Source: Sulfurovum sp. (GTDB taxonomy: Bacteria; Campylobacterota; Campylobacteria; Campylobacterales; Sulfurovaceae). Taken from it: a stretch of DNA of 6,870 nt. The position numbers and the translations under genes are program-made. The notes beneath the pieces were generated by a model. The model saw nothing but the letters and a program-made list of their open reading frames with translations. It ran no database searches and was not told the origin of the DNA. The stretch covers positions 1 through 6,870 of the forward strand of contig JALVXW010000316.1 in NCBI GenBank assembly GCA_027038155.1, given 5' to 3'. Positions 1 through 6,824 of the stretch are shown piece after piece (the stretch's first letter is position 1; each line of letters begins with the position of its first letter).

Positions 1-455
1 GTTTGTGTTTGGCGGTAGGTTTTTGTTCTATCCTCTTGTATTGTGGTATGTTCTTTTGTAGATGTTGTGTTTTTTTCTATTGTCAAATCAGCGGGAGTAT
101 TCTCGTTGACTACTTCTTGTATGAGGTTTACAAGAAACAGAACAAATGCAAGAAAAATTATAGAGACAAGAGTAAAAAACACTCTTTTAAAGATAGATTT
201 TTTCTCTGTAGGCTCTGTCGTTCTGGGTAGTTCTTTTTGATTGTTTTGTGTAGCGTTTGCAATATGTGTTTCGCTAGAAATTTCATCTAGGATGCTGTTA
301 AGAACAATATCTTTAAAATATTTTTCATCTTCAGGTTTTTTGATTTTCACGGGATTCTTTTTGGGTAAACTTTTAGTATATTTTATTGAATTAAGCTTAA
401 GGGTATCACCTATTATTAGAGGTGTCTTTAATTGAACCTCCTCTTGTAAGAGCAC
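1..455 (-). CDS. Partial bitopic membrane protein of unknown function (C-terminus beyond left edge)
   Basis: I do not recognise the family. An open frame of 151 codons runs leftward off the window. It has a charged, probably cytoplasmic N-terminal part of about 90 residues, with a Lys/Pro-rich stretch near 31-41 and an acidic helix-like segment near 42-60. Next come basic residues (KKSIFKR, 85-91), one strong hydrophobic segment (about 92-113), and a Thr/Glu/Lys-rich hydrophilic stretch that looks like a periplasmic linker. Positive-inside charge gives an N-in, C-out topology. The start is unsettled: GTG at 453-455 (used here) overlaps the radical SAM gene by 28 nt; TTG at 462-464 and GTG at 348-350 are alternatives. 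The plus-strand frames here are low-complexity shadows. It follows the radical SAM gene with no gap, so co-transcription is likely. A SPOR-type or other cell-wall-binding domain could lie beyond the edge, but that is only a guess. Confidence 0.75.
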   Translation of the reverse strand, partial: MLLQEEVQLKTPLIIGDTLKLNSIKYTKSLPKKNPVKIKKPEDEKYFKDIVLNSILDEISSETHIANATQNNQKELPRTTEPTEKKSIFKRVFFTLVSIIFLAFVLFLVNLIQEVVNENTPADLTIEKNTTSTKEHTTIQEDRTKTYRQTQ

Positions 456-1294
456 TTCTGGCAAAGCTCTTCAACGGCTTTACCCTCTTTAAATCCATCT
501 ACTATAGTCTCTGCACGTTTTGAGGTGAGTATCTCTTTTAGTGTACTGTGGTGTAAATCCCCAAGTACCATAATACCATCACAATCTAGACAACAAGGCA
601 CTACTTCTCCTGAAGCGAGTATGGCAATGTGTGATTGCAGACCTTGACAAGTGCCATCTCCGTAGTTTTGGTTCTTTAGTGAGGGCCACTCAAAGTAGTT
701 GTCAAAATGTACAAGTATCTTTGAAGCTAAGCGTATAGATTTAGGATGTTCACTATAGATATTATCTAGAGACAACTCTATATTAAAGTTGTCAGATAAC
801 TTGTTAAATAGGGTATCATTAAATGCGCGCTCGCTCATTTGCTCATCTAAATTCCATACACGAAGGTTGATAAATAGCTCCTCTTTTCGTGTAAGCTTAG
901 TATCACAAAGAGCTAGTATTGGGGTAATATACTGTTCAAAAGTTAAAGAGGTATCGTTTTTATTGAAACTATTGAGTGAGATGTTTATCTGCTTTACGCA
1001 AGGATGAAAGAGTGTCTCGTGGCTATGCTTTTTTAAGAAATAACCACTGGTTGTCAATAGAGCCTTAAGTCTATACTTATGGATAATATCTAGATATGCA
1101 TGTAAATTAGACTGGGTGAGAGGGTCGCCTACTACATGGCAGGCTATCTCATTGGTATAAGAGCAAGCTTGCTTTATAATGGACTCAAAAAATACCAAGT
1201 CCATTACTCTGTTTGGTAACGCTTTGGTAGGACAAAAACTACACCTAAGTCCACAAACATTGGTGAGCTCTATATAGATACGGTAAAATTTCAT
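428..1294 (-). CDS. Radical SAM/SPASM domain protein
   Basis: A cytosolic radical SAM enzyme of 288 residues. The motif CxxxCxxC (C14, C18, C21, followed by PT) near the N-terminus binds the [4Fe-4S] cluster that cleaves S-adenosylmethionine. VGDP at 55-58 sits where the family's GGEP motif contacts SAM. The C-terminal part is SPASM-like: C216, a GEVVPCC block with C234/C235, C238, a GD turn, and a final CxxC (C278, C281), which should hold an auxiliary Fe-S cluster. SPASM enzymes modify peptides or proteins (PqqE, anSME, mycofactocin maturases) or small molecules; the substrate here is unknown and no short precursor peptide is visible nearby. ATG at 1292-1294 is preferred over the upstream GTG (1307-1309) because GGAGGGG lies 6 nt before it. 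A 113-bp gap separates it from the beta-helix gene upstream, and the next gene overlaps its 3' end. Domain call firm, role open. Confidence 0.9.
   Translation of the reverse strand: MKFYRIYIELTNVCGLRCSFCPTKALPNRVMDLVFFESIIKQACSYTNEIACHVVGDPLTQSNLHAYLDIIHKYRLKALLTTSGYFLKKHSHETLFHPCVKQINISLNSFNKNDTSLTFEQYITPILALCDTKLTRKEELFINLRVWNLDEQMSERAFNDTLFNKLSDNFNIELSLDNIYSEHPKSIRLASKILVHFDNYFEWPSLKNQNYGDGTCQGLQSHIAILASGEVVPCCLDCDGIMVLGDLHHSTLKEILTSKRAETIVDGFKEGKAVEELCQKCSYKRRFN
437..442 (-). promoter_or_regulatory. AGGAGG Shine-Dalgarno-like site at the end of the radical SAM gene
   Basis: A perfect AGGAGG lies 6 nt before the radical SAM stop codon. In the open frame of the next gene the codons at normal spacing are CAA, TTA and AAG, so no ATG, GTG or TTG fits. 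An ATT does fall at the right distance, but in a frame that closes after eight codons. The site may assist restart of translation, or may be chance, since it encodes Arg-Arg. Confidence 0.35.
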
Positions 1295-1300
1295 CTCATT

Positions 1301-1307
1301 CCCCTCC
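1301..1307 (-). promoter_or_regulatory. Ribosome binding site deciding the radical SAM start
   Basis: GGAGGGG ends 6 nt upstream of the ATG at 1292-1294. This favours that ATG over the GTG at 1307-1309, which would place the purine run inside the coding region and has no good site of its own. Confidence 0.75.
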
Positions 1308-1324
1308 ACAAAACTTTTTGAGAG

Positions 1325-1333
1325 ATTGTATCA
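1325..1333 (-). promoter_or_regulatory. Possible extended -10 promoter element for the radical SAM gene
   Basis: TGATACAAT matches an extended -10 (TGnTAtAAT) read leftward. A transcript from it would begin near 1318 and carry a leader of about 24 nt that includes the GGAGGGG site. No convincing -35 is present. It competes with the candidate at 1368-1395. Confidence 0.4.
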
Positions 1334-1367
1334 TAGTTTTATGTTACAAAGTATTTTGGGAAATCTT

Positions 1368-1395
1368 ATTGTATAATTTGGGATAATAGATTCAA
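1368..1395 (-). promoter_or_regulatory. Possible sigma-70 promoter (TTGAAT, 16-bp spacer, TACAAT)
   Basis: Read leftward, TTGAAT (1390-1395) and TACAAT (1368-1373) are 16 bp apart in the gap between the beta-helix and radical SAM genes. No terminator hairpin follows the beta-helix gene, so read-through from upstream is also possible. Chance matches are common in DNA this AT-rich. Confidence 0.35.
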
Positions 1396-1407
1396 TTAAC
1401 ACCCTTT

Positions 1408-3393
1408 TTATAAAACACGTATATGGTGCAATCTGGCAAGTGCTTTAAACTCTTGTGAACCCAAAAAGCCATTTAAGACCTCTTGTTTTGAGACGCCTTT
1501 GTCTAGTGCATCTTCCCAGTACCGTAAACCTTCTTGGTCAGGTTCTCTTGCAAAAAAAGCGCTGTAGAGTCGTGTAAGAAATGTTGCATTGTCTAAATAC
1601 TTCTCTATAAATTCATCTGAAAAGACAAACCCAAAAGCAACCTCTTTTGCGGAAACCTCACCCAACTCCAATCTACTACTCCAATATGCCAACCCCTCTT
1701 CATCGGGAGTTCTTTCAAGTATCTGCTTGTAAAATCTACCCACAAAGAGTTCTACAGGTGTGGCATTTGCCAGTATGCTATAACGCTTTGCAAGAAGACG
1801 AAACTCATCAGAGTATAAAAAACCATCTAACACGTCTGCTCTGGCTTGTCTGTTATCTTTTGCTTGCGATAAAAGACTTAACCAGTAAGATAGCCCTTCA
1901 TCATCTGCCTCTCTATCGAAAAAAGCTCTATAGAGTACCTTTATATACGCGGTATCATCTAGCTCTCTTTGTGTAAACTCTGAAGAGAAGATAAACCCTT
2001 TAGCGATGTTAGCCCCTGATTTTGAAAATCCTTCTAAAGCATCTACCCAATAGACTAACCCCTCTTTGTCTGCTTGACGTAAAAGTATCTTTTTGTACAA
2101 ACGTTGCACAAATGCCTCTAATGCATTAAACTCATACGCACCAATATCCCATGCACCATCTTTAGGGCGTGTGGTACCACCGTAATCTTTGTATGCATAG
2201 CTGTTTGCAACCCCTCTGTTGAGGGCTTTGGATTGGGGGGTGAGATGAAAATCAAACTTTTTTGCATCTTTAAATCCTGCTGCTCCTACTACCTCATCAT
2301 ACTGTCCATACGCTTCTGTTTTTCCATCTATCAAATTGGCACGTATCTCTACTTCCAAAAGAGGGGTATATTGTATATAGATTTGTGTATCATCATTTTG
2401 AGCAACGATATTGTTATATATCTTGATATCTTTTGCATCACGGTTTGCGATGTAGATACCGTCACTATTGGCATAAAAGGTATTGTTTATAATGGCAATA
2501 TTTTTTACAGGATGCGTAAGAGTATTGTCTCCATCTACTCCCCATCCTGCTACGGTCATGCCTCCATCGTTATTGTGATAAACAATATTATTGATAAAGG
2601 AGACATACTCTATCACGCCACCCATTTCACTACCAACAACCATACCCATATTGGTACAGTCATGAACAAGGTTAGCATCAAATCGTATGTTGTACGTATG
2701 CTCATCCCATGCATCTGCATAGAGTCCTATACGATTGTTGAGATGATGCACATGATTGTGTACTACAAGAACATCATGGGAGCCTTGTTTGACATCTATC
2801 CCTTCTCCTCCGTTTGTACCTGCACCGTTATGGTGTACTTCATTGTTGGCTACCGTAACATAAGAAGAGGAGTCTGCAATACTAATGCACTCCTCTCCAC
2901 CATCATTACACGCAAGGGCTACTTCACTGTTTTTAATTATCACATAGTGGCTAGACCATACCCCTATACCACTTGAAAAGGTATTGTTTGTTTTGATATT
3001 GTCTATCTCTATATGGTTGGCAGTGTCTAAAAAAACACCTGCGTGGTTTGAATTTACTACTTCTATGCCAGAGAGTTTAATGTACGATACATTGGAGATA
3101 TCTACCAAGCCACCCCAAGAGTCACTCCAGTTGATATCTTTTCCATCAATGATGACTTTATCATTTTGAAATTGTGTAAAGATAATATTCTGCGTAGCTG
3201 TACCAGAGTGTGTAAGAAAAATACGTTCTTTGTATCGTCCTGCTTTAATATAGACACTATCTCCAGCCTGTGCAACATTGGCGGCATCTTGTATATGTAT
3301 AAAGTCAGCACTCCCATCAGGTGCAACATAATACTCTCTTGCATGTAGCGGAGCTAAAAGTAGAAAAAACACAATTACATTTATATATCTCAT
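1408..3393 (-). CDS. Secreted right-handed parallel beta-helix protein with C-terminal DUF4214 repeats
   Basis: A 661-residue protein with a signal peptide (about 1-18, cleavage probably after LHA). The next segment, YYVAPDG to about residue 60 with AGDSVYIKAGRY, is typical of the N-terminal cap of pectate-lyase-like and DUF1565 proteins. Residues about 95-350 hold repeated beta-helix rungs with many NN/HNN turns, including GEGIDVKQGS (196-205) and LYADAWD (224-230). The block ends with a GGTTRPKDGAWDIGAYEF motif (405-422) common at the end of such helices. Four DUF4214-type repeats fill 427-649. Beta-helix proteins of this kind usually cleave, epimerise or bind polysaccharide; I cannot assign a reaction. 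DUF4214 is of unknown function and occurs in secreted or surface proteins. The ATG lies 4 nt after the helicase stop without a clear ribosome binding site, suggesting translational coupling. Confidence 0.9.
   Translation of the reverse strand: MRYINVIVFFLLLAPLHAREYYVAPDGSADFIHIQDAANVAQAGDSVYIKAGRYKERIFLTHSGTATQNIIFTQFQNDKVIIDGKDINWSDSWGGLVDISNVSYIKLSGIEVVNSNHAGVFLDTANHIEIDNIKTNNTFSSGIGVWSSHYVIIKNSEVALACNDGGEECISIADSSSYVTVANNEVHHNGAGTNGGEGIDVKQGSHDVLVVHNHVHHLNNRIGLYADAWDEHTYNIRFDANLVHDCTNMGMVVGSEMGGVIEYVSFINNIVYHNNDGGMTVAGWGVDGDNTLTHPVKNIAIINNTFYANSDGIYIANRDAKDIKIYNNIVAQNDDTQIYIQYTPLLEVEIRANLIDGKTEAYGQYDEVVGAAGFKDAKKFDFHLTPQSKALNRGVANSYAYKDYGGTTRPKDGAWDIGAYEFNALEAFVQRLYKKILLRQADKEGLVYWVDALEGFSKSGANIAKGFIFSSEFTQRELDDTAYIKVLYRAFFDREADDEGLSYWLSLLSQAKDNRQARADVLDGFLYSDEFRLLAKRYSILANATPVELFVGRFYKQILERTPDEEGLAYWSSRLELGEVSAKEVAFGFVFSDEFIEKYLDNATFLTRLYSAFFAREPDQEGLRYWEDALDKGVSKQEVLNGFLGSQEFKALARLHHIRVL
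1447..2115 (-). repeat. Four coding repeats (two DUF4214 pairs) in an A-B-A-B order
   Basis: The repeats begin near residues 428, 484, 550 and 606 of the beta-helix protein, at intervals of 56, 66 and 56. Each has the pattern hydrophobic-xxLY, xR, D/E-rich EGLxYW, then GFxxSxEF. Repeats 1 and 3 share FVxRxYKxILxR; repeats 2 and 4 share LYxAFFxRE. The tail therefore looks like a duplicated pair about 122 residues long. The duplication is clear at protein level, while the DNA copies have diverged. Confidence 0.8.
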
Positions 3394-3397
3394 AAAG

Positions 3398-4678
3398 TTA
3401 TTTTAGCATAGTTTTGTAATACTCTATAACCCTACTATCTACATTCACTACCCTACGCAAGTACTGTGTCAAATCACCCTTGTTAAAATCTAACTTCAAA
3501 TGCTTTGGGTTTATCGCACGTGAGATGGCTACATAGAACTGGCTAGGGGCGAAAATATTGTCCACATTACAGACAAGGTTGTCTATACTCATACCTTGAC
3601 TTTTATGAATGGTTACTGCGTAAGCAAGTTTGAGGGGAAATTGAGAGAGTGTAGCCAAACTAATAGTCTCTACGCCTCCATCCTCTTTGACCACCATATC
3701 TACAAGGTCAAACGCGTGGCGTTCTACCCTTACATACTCCTCCTCTTTTTCAACAATAAGATAATCCTCTTCTATCTGCCTGAGTATCCCTCGCTCACCA
3801 TTGACAAACTTTCCCCATTTGTTTACGGTAAAGAGGATGGGTACACCCACTTTCAGTGTAAGTTGTTCGCTAACAGGAAGCATGCTTTTCCAACTAGAGA
3901 GCTTTTTTTCATGTACCGAACCAAACATCTCTACATTGGCAAAAAGTATCGTCTCTTCTGTATGAAGTTCATTGAGTTTGGCACGGTTAGTTTGTTCCAC
4001 TTCTAGGTTACGACCATACAGATAGGTTGGCTCTTTTTCCATCTGCTCATTGTTCCAAAGACGTGTCATATAGGCGATAACCTCTTCATCACATTCACCT
4101 CTGCGGACTTTAGAGAGTATATGCGTAAATTCACTATCTGTGGTACGTTTCATTTCGGTAAGTTCTATTACCATCAAGTCAAACCTCTCCCAAGCCATAG
4201 ATTCAAAGGCGTAGAGTTTTTTACCAAAAACATCATTGCGACTGTTTTTCTGTATCGGTGGAAGTTGAAAAAAGTCGCCCACAAACAGCACTTTACCCAA
4301 ATAGCCATAGTTATTGAGTCTATAGGCTATCATATCAAGCAAATCGGCACTCACCATAGAGATTTCATCAATAATAATAAGGTCGGTAGCTTTGAGTATT
4401 TTCTTTAAATCCATCAAACGCTTTTTGGCACGTTTGTCATTCTGGTTAAGTTCTTCAAAGTTAGAGGAGATACCAAATACAAAAAAACTATGTATCGTAA
4501 ACCCACCAATATTAACAGCACTCACCCCGGTAGAACCCAGAGCCACGACCTGTTTGGCACGGTTGCGGTAGTCACGTATGATTTCATTGGTAATATAGCT
4601 TTTACCTACGCCAGCACCTCCTGTAAGAAAGACATTGGAGTGTTTCAGTGCCTCTAAGACGTCCCTCTTATCTGCCAT
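3398..4678 (-). CDS. PIF1/RecD-type superfamily 1 DNA helicase
   Basis: A 426-residue cytosolic ATP-dependent DNA helicase of the SF1B PIF1/RecD2 kind, expected to move 5' to 3' on single strands. Motifs appear in order: Walker A GGAGVGKS (20-27), motif Ia STGVSA (49-54) followed by TIHSFF (61-66), Walker B IIIDEIS (101-107), motif III GDFFQLPP (134-141), an arginine motif LTEMKRT (173-179), the SH3-containing domain 2B region (about 270-340), TIHKSQGMS (356-364), and YVAISRA (382-388) with the arginine finger R387. All motifs are intact, and the length suits a minimal PIF1-like protein without accessory domains. The ATG is preceded by AAGG at 6-nt spacing and overlaps the ribonuclease gene by 11 nt. 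Likely roles, from the family only, are resolving G-quadruplexes or other structures at forks or in repair. Confidence 0.93.
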   Translation of the reverse strand: MADKRDVLEALKHSNVFLTGGAGVGKSYITNEIIRDYRNRAKQVVALGSTGVSAVNIGGFTIHSFFVFGISSNFEELNQNDKRAKKRLMDLKKILKATDLIIIDEISMVSADLLDMIAYRLNNYGYLGKVLFVGDFFQLPPIQKNSRNDVFGKKLYAFESMAWERFDLMVIELTEMKRTTDSEFTHILSKVRRGECDEEVIAYMTRLWNNEQMEKEPTYLYGRNLEVEQTNRAKLNELHTEETILFANVEMFGSVHEKKLSSWKSMLPVSEQLTLKVGVPILFTVNKWGKFVNGERGILRQIEEDYLIVEKEEEYVRVERHAFDLVDMVVKEDGGVETISLATLSQFPLKLAYAVTIHKSQGMSIDNLVCNVDNIFAPSQFYVAISRAINPKHLKLDFNKGDLTQYLRRVVNVDSRVIEYYKTMLK

Positions 4679-5669
4679 ACCCTGCCTTGTCTATGCGTCC
4701 ACCTTTGCATCTGCTATAGATAGGTTTGCCACGTTGCAAAAGTTCTCCAAGGTTACTGCTTCCACTCCCCAAAGAGAGCCAGAGTTCTGTAATCATCCCT
4801 TTTTTACACTGCAACGCCACACGTCTGCCAGCTCCACGTCCAAATGCTTTATCTGCAAGGCGTTGTACCTCTTTTAGGCTGATTTTTTTACCTATATTTT
4901 GGGTAAAAAACTTTCCTAACAAAGAGTTGTTGACTTGATGCACCAAGTTTACTGCATCGGCAAAGTATCCATTGGCATCTTTGCCATAACAGGTACCATG
5001 TTTAATCCATTCATGTTTATGTAGCTGTGAGGCAAATCCAGGCATCACTTCGGCTAGTGCCGTAGCAGTTTGTTTTTCTAGGTTAACCTGAGGAAGTGCT
5101 CTCCAGCGTTTTGCTTTGTCTTTTTGTATCACTGCTTTACTGAGGTTACAATAGAGATTGTTTCGAGGTTGAGGCCAAAGCCCATGTAGAACAAAATGGG
5201 TATCCCTTGCTTCTCTTTTTAGTAAATCACGCAAGCCTCTTTTGCACTCTTTTTTATAACGGTGGGTTTCACAAAAGGCATTGTGCCATGAAAGAGCCAA
5301 AAGATTTTGCTTAGAGGAAGAGGTAGAGGTATGTAGTGTTTTTTGAGGCTTTTTTGCTGTTTTTTTAGCTACAGGTTTTTTTGTTGTGCGATGCATCGCT
5401 TCATAGATAGGAGTACCACGCAAAGGTCTTAGCGTCAAACAGTCATCATCTACCCAACGCTGTGCTGGGGTTGCTCCCTCAACTTTGACAAGATACTGCC
5501 CTTTGTGGTGTTTGAGCATGGTGTAGGCTCTGTCTATTTGTATGGTTACATGCCCTCTGTTTTTGGTATGTTTCAAATTGTTATAGAGTGCACACTCCTT
5601 TTTGGGGTATATCTCCATATTGGCGAACGCCATGTAGCTTAAGAGTAGTGTAAGAAGTAAAAAACGCAT
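4668..5669 (-). CDS. Exported RNase T2 family ribonuclease with N-terminal extra domain
   Basis: A 333-residue exported endoribonuclease. RNase T2 enzymes cleave single-stranded RNA through a 2',3'-cyclic phosphate. Both catalytic blocks are intact: CAS1 FVLHGLWPQ (159-167, His162) and CAS2 HEWIKHGTC (219-227, with His219, Glu220, Lys223, His224). LSWHNAFC (126-133) is the usual start of the fold, and C133, C142, C174, C227, C288 and C321 can form disulfides, implying a periplasmic or extracellular site. Before the catalytic domain are a signal peptide (about 1-17), a small domain of about 70 residues with its own cysteine pair (C26, C77) that could be SH3-like, and a Lys/Thr/Ser-rich linker (94-120). 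The ATG at 5667-5669 is chosen over a TTG 36 nt upstream because the signal peptide then starts correctly and AAGGA lies 9 nt before it. It resembles periplasmic RNase I in role. Confidence 0.92.
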   Translation of the reverse strand: MRFLLLTLLLSYMAFANMEIYPKKECALYNNLKHTKNRGHVTIQIDRAYTMLKHHKGQYLVKVEGATPAQRWVDDDCLTLRPLRGTPIYEAMHRTTKKPVAKKTAKKPQKTLHTSTSSSKQNLLALSWHNAFCETHRYKKECKRGLRDLLKREARDTHFVLHGLWPQPRNNLYCNLSKAVIQKDKAKRWRALPQVNLEKQTATALAEVMPGFASQLHKHEWIKHGTCYGKDANGYFADAVNLVHQVNNSLLGKFFTQNIGKKISLKEVQRLADKAFGRGAGRRVALQCKKGMITELWLSLGSGSSNLGELLQRGKPIYSRCKGGRIDKAGYGR

Positions 5670-5694
5670 GAGGATTATTCCTTTTTTTAAAAGT

Positions 5695-5700
5695 ATTATA
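5695..5700 (-). promoter_or_regulatory. -10 element of the ribonuclease-helicase-beta-helix string
   Basis: A perfect TATAAT read leftward lies 25 bp before the ribonuclease ATG. Transcription would begin near 5688, giving a leader of about 19 nt with AAGGA. There is no recognisable -35, as is usual for the main sigma factor of Campylobacterota. The three minus-strand genes follow without gaps larger than 4 nt, so this is the likely promoter for all of them. Confidence 0.65.
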
Positions 5701-5713
5701 CTCAAATATTAGA

Positions 5714-5719
5714 TATAAT
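5714..5719 (+). promoter_or_regulatory. -10 element of the glycosyltransferase gene
   Basis: A perfect TATAAT is separated from the glycosyltransferase ATG by only 7 nt (CCCTCTT). The normal start of transcription would fall at or next to the A of the ATG, which implies a leaderless mRNA. No ribosome binding site is present. It faces away from the TATAAT at 5695-5700, with 13 bp between them. Confidence 0.65.
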
Positions 5720-5726
5720 CCCTCTT

Positions 5727-6824
5727 ATGAAAATACTCTTTGATACCTCACCCCTATGTAGAGAGACAAAAACAGGCATACCTGTGTTTGTAGAGAGACT
5801 CTACAGTGCACTTAGTCAAAGAGATGACATACACCTGGAAAAAACATTCTGTTTTTGCAAATACCTCCCTCGTAAACCGTGGTACTTCTATCGTTTGATA
5901 GAGCATATATTTTATCACAATCTCTATCTGCCTTTTAAATTGACTTTTGGAAAGTATGATGTCTATATAGAGAACCAATATATGTTTATCCCTCTGTTTA
6001 AGCCTAAAAACACCCTGATTGTCACCGTACTTTACGACATTGCTCTACAGATGTTTGGCACCATTCAAACCCAAAAACATACCCAAAGATGGAGAAAAAG
6101 AGTTCCTAAAAGTATCAAAAACAGTGACTTATTGCTGACGATTTCTGAAAGTTCCAAAAAAGATATAGAGGCGTACCTGCATACTATCGGGCAAGCACAA
6201 AAACCTGTAGAATACATCTACATAGATGCCGATATCAAAACGCAAACCATACAAAACCCTAAAGAGATACTGGCTCATCTCAACATACATCATGACTATT
6301 TTCTCTTTTTGGGTACGCTTGAACCTCGTAAAAATCCACTGAAACTCATAGAGGCATTTCATCTTTTTAAACGCACAACAAAGAGTGACATCAAACTTGT
6401 CTTTGCTGGTAAAAAGGGGTGGCTCTACGATGAGGTATTAGCATACATAGAGAGGCACCACCTAGAGCATGAGGTGATTTTTACAGGGTTTGTCTCTAGC
6501 AGAGAAAAGTATGTACTGCTCAAACAGACCAAAGCATTTCTCTTTTTATCGCTCTATGAGGGGTTTGGTATCCCTGCACTTGAAGCCCTTAGGCTTAACA
6601 CGCCTACACTTCTTAGTGATATTGCCGTATTTCATGAACTCTTTGGCAACAATGCTCTCTACACAGACCACAACGACACTAAAGCGATTGCCAGTGCTAT
6701 GCAAAACATATTAGAGAACCCACCACACATCCATCAAGAAGATTTTCAAAAATTTTCATGGACAAAAGCATCCGATAGATTGGTGCAGATACTCAAACAG
6801 ACAAAAGGCACCGCTCAACGATGA
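5727..6824 (+). CDS. GT4-type glycosyltransferase (GT-B fold)
   Basis: A 365-residue cytosolic or membrane-associated sugar transferase. The N-terminus (MKILFDTSPL, then TGIPVFVERL at 16-25) matches the first Rossmann half of GT4 enzymes, where a TGI-type loop meets the acceptor. The C-terminal half has LGTLEPRKNP (195-204) with the R/K pair that binds the nucleotide diphosphate, FAGKKGW (226-232), FTGFV (252-256), and SLYEGFGIPALEA (275-287) carrying the E-x7-E pair E278 and E286 of retaining GT4 enzymes. There is no signal peptide or membrane segment. The ATG at 5727 is firm because the fold begins at once. The next gene starts within its stop codon (ATGA). The donor sugar cannot be read from sequence; a role in surface polysaccharide, lipopolysaccharide or glycoprotein assembly is inferred. 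Confidence 0.92.
   Translation: MKILFDTSPLCRETKTGIPVFVERLYSALSQRDDIHLEKTFCFCKYLPRKPWYFYRLIEHIFYHNLYLPFKLTFGKYDVYIENQYMFIPLFKPKNTLIVTVLYDIALQMFGTIQTQKHTQRWRKRVPKSIKNSDLLLTISESSKKDIEAYLHTIGQAQKPVEYIYIDADIKTQTIQNPKEILAHLNIHHDYFLFLGTLEPRKNPLKLIEAFHLFKRTTKSDIKLVFAGKKGWLYDEVLAYIERHHLEHEVIFTGFVSSREKYVLLKQTKAFLFLSLYEGFGIPALEALRLNTPTLLSDIAVFHELFGNNALYTDHNDTKAIASAMQNILENPPHIHQEDFQKFSWTKASDRLVQILKQTKGTAQR

Noticed and set aside
3..435. Three short plus-strand open frames at the left edge
   Set aside because: They are Cys/Phe-rich shadows. The opposite strand carries a continuous frame of 151 codons with charged ends, one membrane segment and a hydrophilic linker.
1372..1377. TATAAT on the plus strand between the beta-helix and radical SAM genes
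   Set aside because: No plus-strand gene or RNA-like structure follows it, and the stretch is AT-rich, so a chance match is more likely.
2233..2976. A 247-codon plus-strand open frame opposite the beta-helix gene
   Set aside because: It is very rich in Ile, Tyr and Cys, has no domain sense and no ribosome binding site, and the minus strand here encodes clear beta-helix rungs. It is a shadow of the repeated rung codons.
3596..4006. A 136-codon plus-strand open frame opposite the helicase
   Set aside because: The helicase reading frame is intact with all motifs, and the opposite frame shows no recognisable pattern.
5683..5690. T-run in the divergent intergenic region as a terminator
   Set aside because: There is no G/C-rich stem before it, and both neighbouring genes are transcribed away from this region, so no terminator is expected.
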